Assembly (NCBI GenBank): GCA_023412665.1
Contig: JAEZCA010000061.1
Location: 1 to 64,000 of the forward strand
Direction of reading: 5' to 3'
Source of the DNA: Bacillota bacterium
Lineage (GTDB): Bacteria; Bacillota; Clostridia; Acetivibrionales; DTU013
Length of the DNA stretch: 64,000 nt
Shown here: in pieces, positions 17,934 to 26,587 of the stretch
Layout of the letters: each line of letters begins with the position of its first letter
Numbering within the stretch: the stretch's first letter is position 1
The notes under the pieces: model-generated
Seen by the model: only the letters and a program-made list of their open reading frames with translations
Database searches by the model: none
What the model was told of the DNA's origin: nothing
Program-made: the position numbers and the translations under genes

Positions 17934-19574
17934 ATGAAAAAGCTCAGCAAACTGCTGTGCATACTAATCGCATGTATAATGGTGTTATTATCGATGCCTG
18001 TACTGAATGTATTTGCAGAGGATAATGCCATCACCGTTTCAGGATTTTACGGAGACGCAACATGCATAGAAAAGGGCACTTCAATGAAAATGACAGCATC
18101 CGGTGTTACTCAGGGCAAATCCGTGAGTTGGTCGGTTACAGCACCGGATGGCTCTGAAACAGATTTGGCGACTATACAGCAAACAGGCGCTCTGACATGT
18201 ATACTTACAGCATCGTCAGACAGCTATGGCACCATTAAGGTCGTTGCAGTACAAAATGACTCTTCGGGTAAAAAAGGAGAGAAAATCATCCATATCACAA
18301 ATGAAAATCTGGTGACTGTGGATGATTCAGACAGTTCCATAACGTATGTCAATGCAGGAAGTACAGTATGGCAGGAGAACAGCAGCAGCAGCTACTATCT
18401 TGGGACGGGGAGATATGTGATTCCTCCGGAGGATGACAGTTATCCCTCCACTACTCCCGCATATGCGGAGTTCACCTTTACCGGTACAGGTATTCAGTGG
18501 ATAGGAGAGAGCAACTACTTTTGCGGTGTCGCAGAAGTATATCTTGACGGAGTCAAGGTATCAACAGTAGATCCCTTCATAGCTCCGGATATTGTCAGCC
18601 AGTTTGTGAATTTCAGCAGGGAGGGATTGACCTATGGACAGCACACCATAAAGGTTGTGGCTGCGGGCCAGAAAAATCCGGCAAGCACCCAATACCCTGG
18701 AACACGTGTGCTTATAGATGCGTTCCGGTACATCACAGAGGAATCGCAGACCCAGCAGCCTGTTGTTGTACTCACCGGTAGTGACAGTGTACAACCCGGA
18801 GTCTCCTTTACAGTGGGAATAAGCCTGAATAATGTAGTTCAGCCCGTATACTCGGAAGATATCACCTTGAGCTATGACCCGGCTGTGTTCGAATATGAAT
18901 CTATTGCTTCAGCAGATGAAAACATCAATATCTTTACAGAGGGTTCTGACGGAACGTTAAGGATAGTCGGAGCAAATATAGGCGGACTGGCAGAAAGCAG
19001 CTCACCTATAGCAAATGTCAGCTTCAGGGTGAAGAGCGGCGTAAATAATACAACAAGTACCATATCCGTCAAGAGTGCAATACTTGGAGTCATGCCTAAC
19101 GGGAAAGTGATAGATGCAGGACTGAGCAGCAAGTCGATCACTGTAACAGCCATTAGTGCGGTAAATAAGACTGCATTGGGGTCAGCACTGGAAACAGCCA
19201 GGAGCAAGTATGACAATGCAGTGGTAGGAATAGACAACGGCTGTTACTGGCAGGTAGAAAAGGACATATTCCAGGTGGCAATAGCAGCAGCAAATACTGT
19301 TTATGAAAATACTAATGCGACCCAGGCAGAGGTAGATAATGCAACAGCTGCACTTATCGCCGCAATAAACAAGTTTGAGGCTTCGGTGATCGATCCGTCG
19401 ACAGGCGATATCGACAAATCTTCTGAAATTGATGTAGCTGACCTTGCTATAGTTGCATATTACTATGGTGCGGTTTCCGGCAGTGAGGATTGGGCGGCAG
19501 CTGTAATTGCAGACATAAACAAGGATGGTAAGGTGGACATAGTAGATCTTGCGTTTATAGCTTTCAGAATGTAG
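17934..19574 (+). CDS. Non-catalytic adaptor: binding jelly-roll, cohesin, FIVAR, dockerin
   Basis: 546 residues, secreted (signal peptide ~1-29, FAEDN). Residues ~31-120 are an Ig-like beta domain. Residues ~125-260 are a jelly-roll resembling carbohydrate-binding modules attached to glycosidases (FTGTGIQWIGESN, then GTRVLIDAFRYI). Then come cohesin (~278-400, LTGSDSVQPGVSFTVG), FIVAR (~410-485) and dockerin (~489-546, GDIDKSSEIDVADL and DINKDGKVDIVDL). No glycosidase signature is present. It therefore looks like a targeting or branching adaptor that binds one partner through its dockerin, another through its cohesin, and polysaccharide through the jelly-roll. Start: ATG at 17934 with AGGAAGGTG eight bases upstream. 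Ligand specificity is unknown. Confidence 0.85.
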   Translation: MKKLSKLLCILIACIMVLLSMPVLNVFAEDNAITVSGFYGDATCIEKGTSMKMTASGVTQGKSVSWSVTAPDGSETDLATIQQTGALTCILTASSDSYGTIKVVAVQNDSSGKKGEKIIHITNENLVTVDDSDSSITYVNAGSTVWQENSSSSYYLGTGRYVIPPEDDSYPSTTPAYAEFTFTGTGIQWIGESNYFCGVAEVYLDGVKVSTVDPFIAPDIVSQFVNFSREGLTYGQHTIKVVAAGQKNPASTQYPGTRVLIDAFRYITEESQTQQPVVVLTGSDSVQPGVSFTVGISLNNVVQPVYSEDITLSYDPAVFEYESIASADENINIFTEGSDGTLRIVGANIGGLAESSSPIANVSFRVKSGVNNTTSTISVKSAILGVMPNGKVIDAGLSSKSITVTAISAVNKTALGSALETARSKYDNAVVGIDNGCYWQVEKDIFQVAIAAANTVYENTNATQAEVDNATAALIAAINKFEASVIDPSTGDIDKSSEIDVADLAIVAYYYGAVSGSEDWAAAVIADINKDGKVDIVDLAFIAFRM

Positions 19575-19595
19575 TACCAATTGTATATATGAGCC

Positions 19596-19623
19596 AAGGG
19601 ATGGAAAATGCTTTCCATCCCTT
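19596..19623 (+). terminator. Intergenic perfect 12-bp stem-loop before double-GH9 gene
   Basis: AAGGGATGGAAA (19596-19607) pairs perfectly with TTTCCATCCCTT (19612-19623) around a 4-base loop. It lacks a T-run and lies 61 bases upstream of the GH9 start, so it is probably an RNA-processing or stability element within the operon. Confidence 0.55.
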
Positions 19624-19684
19624 CCTCATAAAATATCTGTTTAAAAATCATTATGCACAAAAAAAGAAAGGAAGTGTATTTCTA

Positions 19685-22600
19685 ATGTCTGTAAAGAAAA
19701 GAATCCTTTCAATCATTCTCAGTATCATTATTATTCTTGGTGTGCTGCCTGTGGGGAGCTTTGCTGCTGCCCAAGCACCGCAAGTCTATGCCGATAACTT
19801 CAACATGGTGTTAAGCGACAGCAGTCATGGCACGAACAGGTATCTGACCACTGAAAATTCAAATGCCTTCAACGTCATCATGTACAATTCCACTTTTGAT
19901 CAGACCTTTGGCGATCAGCATATGAGCGGTATCGAACTGCTGCTGCATGGGTACCGTATTGCCACCAACGGTGACATACACTATCTGCCGACTCCCGAAC
20001 AGTGGGATGCGACTCCCGCACCGTCACGCGGCACTAAAACCTTTGATGAGGCGACGAATACGATAACAGTGCCGATGACATTCAACGGGGCTTCAGACGG
20101 GTCACTCCAATATAATATCGTTGCCACACCGGAACCGGGAGGCGGCGGAGTGACGCTCTCGGTCAAACTCACCTCAGATATGCCGGCAAGTCTTGCCGGA
20201 AAGGCAAGGTTCAACCTGGAATTCATACCCTCAAGGTATGAGAGCAAATCCTTCCAGGCGGACAGCAGCGGCAGTGGTGAATATGATACTTTTGGCATTT
20301 TCCCGCTCCATCCCCAGAGCACGATGGCCGAAACCGAGCGTCCCAATCTGCCGACGCAGGCATGGTATGTAAAGGAGTGGAACACGGACAGGGGTGAATC
20401 TCAGCCGGTCCCGTTCGCCAAAGGCTATGGTTTTTCATTTGCTCCCGAGGATGAGCTCTATAATATCAGCATCACTTCCGATACAGGCGAGCTGGAGCTC
20501 TTTGACGGCCGTGACCGCGCACAGAACGGCTGGTATGTGCTGAGTGGTCTGATACCTAGCGGCAAGAGCGGTGATGTAGTGGCTAAATGGCATATCCGCC
20601 CGAAAGTAATACAAAACTGGGTACGAGAGCCCAACATAGCCTTCAGTCAGGCTGGCTATGCACCCAACCAGGAGAAATTTGCGGTTATGGAGCTTGACAA
20701 ATATGACAATAACTATCCCACCACTGCTTCGCTGCTCCATGTGAACGCTGACGGCTCCAAGGATGAAGTATACACAGCAAGTGTCACCGAGCCCGTTTCA
20801 TGGCAGCGGTATAAATATGTAAACTTCGACTTTACTGATATTACTCAGACCGGTATGTACGTTATTAAATATGGCAGTCAGGAAAGCGAAGTATTCCCCA
20901 TAGCAAATGACGTATATGATTATTCATGGCAATCGGCCCTGACTTCCTTCCTTGCAGTCCAGATGGACCATATCGAGGTTCGGGACGGTAACCGCGTCTG
21001 GCACGGTGCCTCCCACATGGATGACTGCAGCATAGGCCCTCTTAACACATCCTGGTTTGACGGTCAGAGGGGGGCAAGCAGCATGCCGGCGAAACTTACT
21101 CAAGCAGGAATTGGCCCTGAGGAGTATTTTCCAGGACTGAATGTCGGCGGTTGGTTTGACGCAGGCGACTTTGACCTTCAGGGACCCAGAGAGCTTGAGG
21201 TGCTTAGAGATCTGATCAATGCTGCCGAGGCTTTCGATAACATGGGTGGTCACGATACTCTTTCTGTTCAGTGGGATGACAAAACAGGCGGCCTGGTAGA
21301 GATGCATAAACCAGACGGGATTCCTGATATTGTGCAGCAGATTGCTCACGGAATCAAGTATGTCCTGGCGCAGTACGATGTTCTCGGCGGCTACGGCGGA
21401 ACAATGGAGCTTCGCAGGCTTCGCCAGTACACCCATCTTGGAGACCCCTCCTCCGACACGGATGGCTACATATATGACCCCAACCTTAGCGAGGGGGAAA
21501 TAGTTGAACGTGACGGCCTTGTTTACTCCGGAGTTCCCGATGACAGAGTATTACTTGGAAACATTTCCACTAACCTTACCGGGGATGTTTCGTCGAATAT
21601 TGCTGGAGCCGCTTATGTGTTAGCGGATTATTATCCTGAACTTGCAAACAAATGCCTGGACACAGCGCTGGCAATATGGGACAAGGAAAGAGCCGGACAA
21701 GCGGCAAGTCTGAGCACCGAATGGAACACACTTGTTCAGCTGGTACTCGCGACTAACAAGTTAGGAAATTACAGATTCAATGAGTTTAAGGAACGTATTA
21801 CTCCACTTGTACCCTCGGCATTTGCTAAAGGCACCGATTGGTTTGGGAGAACAACCTACGGCATAACCTCAAGATACAATATACTGTTTATAAAGGACCT
21901 TATGGACGAAGATTTCACTGAGCAGATCAGAAATGCCGTAATCGAATATGTGGACTCTATTAACTATGGTCCTGAATCCGGCACTCCGTTCGGCGTACAG
22001 TGGACCACCGGCTCAGGTTGGGGCGGAAGCCCGACTATAATCGGTTTCGGGCAGAGTCTTGCTCCAATGTACAAATTCTTCCCGGATATCCCTGAATTGA
22101 AAACATATGTATTACGTTCTGCTAACTATATCCTCGGCAGACACCCCGTCACTAATAATTCGTGGTTATCAGGAGTGGGTACAAAGTCTCACCTGCATCC
22201 CTATAACAGCAACCGCGCGGATGAATCCTATATTCCCGGTTCGATCCTGCCCGGACATATTACGGTGTCACCGGATATCGTGGAATCACTTGATGACTTC
22301 AATTTCCTGTGGTTTGAAAACGAATCCATCATCAACTACCAGTCCAAGTGGATCGGAGTGGGCTACGCTGCCAGTATGATGGCCAATGAGACACCTGCCA
22401 CGGAACAAGGCTCTGCAAAGGACTTTGACAATGACTTCATGATGAGTATCAAAAAGACAGGTCCCGAGGACGGGTATCTTCATACCCCCGGCTTTGAACT
22501 GTTTATGTATAACAACACCTTCGACACTGAACTTGGAGATAAAAAGAATGCAGGCATAGAGCTGATCCAGTCCGGACGCCGTATCGCCACAAATGGCGAC

Positions 22601-25600
22601 ATAAGCCTGCTGGATGCTCCGGAGCAGTGGGACAATCTCATACCTCCCGTACTTAACAGCCGCACAGTCGATGATATTAATGCAGCTCTGAACTCAAGCC
22701 TGACGATCCCCGCAGACTCCAAGGGCAGACCGGCTGTCGGTTACAGCCTGAAGGCAGAGCCAGAGGCAGGCGGTGTAAAGATAACTGTCAGTCTTGATAC
22801 TCCGCTGCCGTCAGACCTTGTGGGCAAAGCGGGATTCAGCCTGCAGTTTACCCCGGCTCAGTTCATCAGCAAGAGCTACCAGGCTGATGCCGATGGAGAC
22901 GGCAATTATGATACCTTCGGTGTATTCCCGCTGGTTCCCCAGGATGATATGGTGACAGCCAGCAGGGCAAGGACTGAGGATCAGCCCTGGTATGTAAAGA
23001 ACTGGTACAAGGATGAAGGGAACAAACAGCCTCTGCCTCTGGCAACAGGTAAGAAGATGACCTTCAGCGCCGAGGACGACGAGAGCCGTATACGCATTAC
23101 ATCGGACAGCGGAGATCTGGCGCTCTTTGACGGCCGCAACAATACCCAGGACGGATGGTTCATACTGCGTACCATGATCCCTGCGGGCGCCACAGAGGTA
23201 GTATGGCATATAAGCCCTGACGTGGAACAGAATTGGACCCGCAAGCCCAATGTAGCATACAATCAGGCAGGATATGCTCCGGAGCTTCAGAAGACTGCCA
23301 TAATTGAGCTCGACCCTGCATTCAACGCACCTGCGACAGCTTATATCGACCGTCTTAATGCTGACGGCACATATACGCAGGTATTCTCCGGAGAACTTGG
23401 AGTACCTGTTTCATGGACTCGCTATGAATACAGACAAATTGATTTTTCATCTGTCAAAGATCCGGGTGTATACGTGATTCGCTATGCGGGAGAAAGATCC
23501 GATCCGTTCCCGATAGCCCAAAATGTTTACGAAAGGACATGGCAGGCATCTCTCAGCGGCTTCCTGGCGGTCCAGATGGATCACATGAAAGTACGCGAGG
23601 GCTACCGCATATGGCATAACATATCATTTGCCGATGATGCGCTCCAGGCTCCGCTGAACACCCAGTGGTTTGAAGGGTGGAGCATGGGAGATACGACGGA
23701 TTCACCGTATGCTCCCTTTGAACATATCCCGGGACTGGCTGCCGGCGGATGGTTCGATCCCAGCGATAGTGACCTGGAAACGGCAGACAATCTTGAAGTT
23801 ATTCAGGACCTGGCTCTTGCATTTGATGAGTTCAACATCGATTATGACACAACGATGGTCGATACGGATGCCAACTTTGTAGAGTTGCACAGGGTGGATG
23901 GTTATAACGATGTACAGCAGCAGGTGAAGCATGGTATCCTGCAGATCCTTGGACAGATCGAAAATGTCGGGTTTGCATTCAAGGGACTGAAGGTTCCATC
24001 TCTTAAACAGTATTCACAGTCAGGTGATGCTGCAAAGGTAACGGACGGACTCGTTTATTCTTCATCTCTTGCAGCCTCAGGCGATATTATTCAGATTGGT
24101 GATTCGTCCGCACTGTCATCAGAATCTGTATACGGCTTAGAATCCGGTAAACTTGATGACAGGTTCGCGCTTGTCGGTACCAGGGATTCAGCTTTGCAGC
24201 TGGATGCATCAGCAGCTCTCGCTTCAGCAGCATATGTACTCAAAGGCTTCGATGATGCACTTGCCGCTCGATGCCTGGATGCTGCCCAAGATATCTGGAA
24301 TGATGAGACCAATGAAGAAACTCAGGACCCGACATTGACAGCGGCAGGGTGGAAGGCAGCTGTCCAGCTGGTTATAGCCTCAAATGGCAGCAATGAGGAA
24401 TATATACAGTTCCTCAAGGACACAGCTGCTCTCGGGCTGAATTCCGAAAACTTCGGTACAGTCGGATGGAAAGCTGTACGCATTCTGGAATATATGGATC
24501 AGGATTTCCAGAACCAATTCATAGATGCCCTGAAAGCTTACATACCTGTCCTGGACAGCCAGATCGCGGCCAGTCCGTTTGGAGTTCCCCTCTCCGAAGG
24601 CAATGAAGGCGTGCTGGAAATGGGAGCTGCCATGAGCGTCCTGCATAAATATTTCCCGGGCATTGTAAGCAGTAAATACACATTTAACGCATTGAACTAT
24701 ATACTGGGTACTCATATGTATAACAACACCTCCTGGGTTTCAGGCGTAGGAACAAAATCGGCAGACCTGGGTTATGGAAGCAATCGTGCAGACAATTTCT
24801 ACATCGCAGGTGGTATCGTAGCCGGCGCTGCGGAAGTTCTGCCGGATTTCCATGAATCAGTCGATGACTATGCGTTCCTGAGGGATCAAACAGGTTACAG
24901 CATCAATACGGCGGCCAAATGGATAATAGTAGGCAGTGCGGCTGATGTATATGCAAGCGAAGCTCCATTTAAACCGGTAACAGGAGTTGCTGTGGACAAA
25001 GACACATTAGGCCTTGCAGCAGGAACTACAGGACAGCTTTCAATCACTGTGACACCTGCAGATGCAACGGACAAAACCCTTGTTTTTACATCCTCCGATG
25101 AGGAAGTTGCAGCAGTTACAAGCACTACAATTGACTCATCCACCGGTAAAATTATTGCAACTGTCAGAGCAAAATCACCTGGTACGGCTACAATCAGGGC
25201 TGCCAGTCTATCCAATCCGGAGTGTTATGCACAATGCGCTGTTACGGTTTCTCAAGCTGAAGTGAAAGCAGTATTGAGCGGAAATGACACCGTACAGCCC
25301 GGATCAAGCTTTACTATAGGTATCAGCCTTGACAATGCAGAACAGAGCATATATGCCCAGGACATTACCATCACCTACGACAGCGATGTATTTGAATATG
25401 TGAGCACTGAAGGCGCAGACGAAGACATACAGATTGTTAAAGAGGACAAATCTGTTGCCGGAAAAGTAAGACTCCTTGCTGCCAATATAGGAGGAGTAAC
25501 CGGAGAAAGCTCACATATCCTGAACCTGAACTTCAAGGTAAAGGATGGTGTTCAGAATACTACAGGAAGTATTGCTGTTACGAAAGCAGACCTTGGTATT

Positions 25601-26332
25601 CCTCCTGAGGGTACAGTGATTCAAGCGGTGCCGACAAGTATGACAATTGCGGTTACAGCAGGAACAGAAGCAGACAAGACTCAGCTTATTGCTGCCATAA
25701 ACAATGCAGAGTCTATTTATACCAATGCAGTAGTGGGCTCGCAGCCAGGTCAGTATCCGCAAGCGGCAAAGGATAGCTTCAGGACTGCTGTAGACGCAGC
25801 AATTGCTGTAAAGGACAACATAAATGCAACACAAGAACAGGTGGATGCTGCAGTTGTAGCGCTTAATAATGCGGTACAGGCTTTCAAGAATGCACAGATA
25901 CCAAGTCAAGGCGTGAACAAGCAAGCTCTGGCAGCGGCCATCAGTATTGCAGAGACACTCTTTGGAGATGCGGAAGTCGGTACTCTGCCCGGACAGTATC
26001 CGCAGGCGGCAAAGGATGCCTTCGGTACTGCAATAAATACCGCCAGGTCTGTATACAACAATCAGGATGCAACACAGTCCCAGACAGATAACGCTGTTTC
26101 AGCACTAAACATTGCAATAGATGTCTTCAAGGGAGCGGTGAATAAAGATGTATCAGCGGACCTCAATGCCGATGGAAACATAGACATAGGCGATCTAGCA
26201 ATAGTTGCCTTCTATTACGGTAAGAATTCCACGGCTGAAGACTGGGATGAAGCGAAGGTTTCTGATATTAATGGAGATAAAAAGATTGATATTTCTGACC
26301 TTGCATACATTGCATTAAGGATACTGGAATAA
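19685..26332 (+). CDS. Giant double-GH9 protein with Ig-like domain, cohesin, two FIVAR, dockerin
   Basis: 2215 residues, secreted (signal peptide ~1-28). Two homologous halves each contain a ~280-residue beta-sandwich N-domain and a GH9 (alpha/alpha)6 barrel. Half 1 (~30-905) keeps the GH9 residues: base Asp492/Asp495 in GGWFDAGDF, His-containing loop TKSHLHPYNSNRAD, and acid Glu880 in FENESIINY. Half 2 (~915-1755) keeps the Asp pair (Asp1358/Asp1361, GGWFDPSDS). However, the aligned His loop is TKSADLGYGSNRAD and the acid position is Gly1737 in an ungapped alignment, so it is predicted inactive. A Big_2-like Ig domain (~1760-1855), cohesin (~1861-1990), two FIVAR repeats (~1999-2150) and dockerin (~2154-2215, ADLNADGNIDIGDL and DINGDKKIDISDL) follow. 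Likely a beta-glucan or xyloglucan endo-hydrolase. Start at 19685 follows the SD AAAGGAAG; the longer frame from 19589 is not supported. Confidence 0.92.
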   Translation: MSVKKRILSIILSIIIILGVLPVGSFAAAQAPQVYADNFNMVLSDSSHGTNRYLTTENSNAFNVIMYNSTFDQTFGDQHMSGIELLLHGYRIATNGDIHYLPTPEQWDATPAPSRGTKTFDEATNTITVPMTFNGASDGSLQYNIVATPEPGGGGVTLSVKLTSDMPASLAGKARFNLEFIPSRYESKSFQADSSGSGEYDTFGIFPLHPQSTMAETERPNLPTQAWYVKEWNTDRGESQPVPFAKGYGFSFAPEDELYNISITSDTGELELFDGRDRAQNGWYVLSGLIPSGKSGDVVAKWHIRPKVIQNWVREPNIAFSQAGYAPNQEKFAVMELDKYDNNYPTTASLLHVNADGSKDEVYTASVTEPVSWQRYKYVNFDFTDITQTGMYVIKYGSQESEVFPIANDVYDYSWQSALTSFLAVQMDHIEVRDGNRVWHGASHMDDCSIGPLNTSWFDGQRGASSMPAKLTQAGIGPEEYFPGLNVGGWFDAGDFDLQGPRELEVLRDLINAAEAFDNMGGHDTLSVQWDDKTGGLVEMHKPDGIPDIVQQIAHGIKYVLAQYDVLGGYGGTMELRRLRQYTHLGDPSSDTDGYIYDPNLSEGEIVERDGLVYSGVPDDRVLLGNISTNLTGDVSSNIAGAAYVLADYYPELANKCLDTALAIWDKERAGQAASLSTEWNTLVQLVLATNKLGNYRFNEFKERITPLVPSAFAKGTDWFGRTTYGITSRYNILFIKDLMDEDFTEQIRNAVIEYVDSINYGPESGTPFGVQWTTGSGWGGSPTIIGFGQSLAPMYKFFPDIPELKTYVLRSANYILGRHPVTNNSWLSGVGTKSHLHPYNSNRADESYIPGSILPGHITVSPDIVESLDDFNFLWFENESIINYQSKWIGVGYAASMMANETPATEQGSAKDFDNDFMMSIKKTGPEDGYLHTPGFELFMYNNTFDTELGDKKNAGIELIQSGRRIATNGDISLLDAPEQWDNLIPPVLNSRTVDDINAALNSSLTIPADSKGRPAVGYSLKAEPEAGGVKITVSLDTPLPSDLVGKAGFSLQFTPAQFISKSYQADADGDGNYDTFGVFPLVPQDDMVTASRARTEDQPWYVKNWYKDEGNKQPLPLATGKKMTFSAEDDESRIRITSDSGDLALFDGRNNTQDGWFILRTMIPAGATEVVWHISPDVEQNWTRKPNVAYNQAGYAPELQKTAIIELDPAFNAPATAYIDRLNADGTYTQVFSGELGVPVSWTRYEYRQIDFSSVKDPGVYVIRYAGERSDPFPIAQNVYERTWQASLSGFLAVQMDHMKVREGYRIWHNISFADDALQAPLNTQWFEGWSMGDTTDSPYAPFEHIPGLAAGGWFDPSDSDLETADNLEVIQDLALAFDEFNIDYDTTMVDTDANFVELHRVDGYNDVQQQVKHGILQILGQIENVGFAFKGLKVPSLKQYSQSGDAAKVTDGLVYSSSLAASGDIIQIGDSSALSSESVYGLESGKLDDRFALVGTRDSALQLDASAALASAAYVLKGFDDALAARCLDAAQDIWNDETNEETQDPTLTAAGWKAAVQLVIASNGSNEEYIQFLKDTAALGLNSENFGTVGWKAVRILEYMDQDFQNQFIDALKAYIPVLDSQIAASPFGVPLSEGNEGVLEMGAAMSVLHKYFPGIVSSKYTFNALNYILGTHMYNNTSWVSGVGTKSADLGYGSNRADNFYIAGGIVAGAAEVLPDFHESVDDYAFLRDQTGYSINTAAKWIIVGSAADVYASEAPFKPVTGVAVDKDTLGLAAGTTGQLSITVTPADATDKTLVFTSSDEEVAAVTSTTIDSSTGKIIATVRAKSPGTATIRAASLSNPECYAQCAVTVSQAEVKAVLSGNDTVQPGSSFTIGISLDNAEQSIYAQDITITYDSDVFEYVSTEGADEDIQIVKEDKSVAGKVRLLAANIGGVTGESSHILNLNFKVKDGVQNTTGSIAVTKADLGIPPEGTVIQAVPTSMTIAVTAGTEADKTQLIAAINNAESIYTNAVVGSQPGQYPQAAKDSFRTAVDAAIAVKDNINATQEQVDAAVVALNNAVQAFKNAQIPSQGVNKQALAAAISIAETLFGDAEVGTLPGQYPQAAKDAFGTAINTARSVYNNQDATQSQTDNAVSALNIAIDVFKGAVNKDVSADLNADGNIDIGDLAIVAFYYGKNSTAEDWDEAKVSDINGDKKIDISDLAYIALRILE

Positions 26333-26360
26333 CAGAAATATAGGTAGAATGCAGGGAATG

Positions 26361-26411
26361 CAGCTGTCCCGGGTTAAGTACTTTTTACCTGGGCAGCTGT
26401 TTTTTTCTTTT
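26361..26411 (+). terminator. Rho-independent terminator of the cohesin-dockerin cluster
   Basis: CAGCTG (26361-26366) and the following CCC/GGGT pair with ACC/GGG and CAGCTG ending at 26399, followed by TTTTTTTCTTTT. It is the only strong T-run terminator downstream of the five-gene cluster, which supports a single operon end here. Confidence 0.8.
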
Positions 26412-26551
26412 ATGCATAAATATTATTGCGTCCTTGGGCCGGTGAGGGAAAGAAAAACTTTCTTTGAACCGAAGTGTTATAATTGGAATTAAGGATAAGT
26501 TAAGTAATTAACGAAAAGATATTTATTAAAAAAACCTAGGAGGAAGATATC

Positions 26552-26587
26552 ATGTTTGATTTTTTAAAGGGGAGGATTGTCTCATGA
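26552..26587 (+). CDS. Possible 11-residue leader ORF overlapping CoA-disulfide reductase start
   Basis: ATG at 26552 is preceded by a near-ideal AGGAGG eight bases upstream and reads MFDFLKGRIVS before a TGA that overlaps the next gene's ATG (ATGA). A second SD (GGGGAGG) for the reductase lies within it. It could be a translationally coupled leader peptide or the truncated remnant of an upstream gene. No homology is claimed. Confidence 0.35.
   Translation: MFDFLKGRIVS

Noticed and set aside
26464..26483. Motif TTGAACCGAAGTGTTATAA also seen as TTGACCGAAGCGTTATAA at 29777
   Set aside because: Two occurrences only, one overlapping an SD region; could be chance, so not called as an operator.
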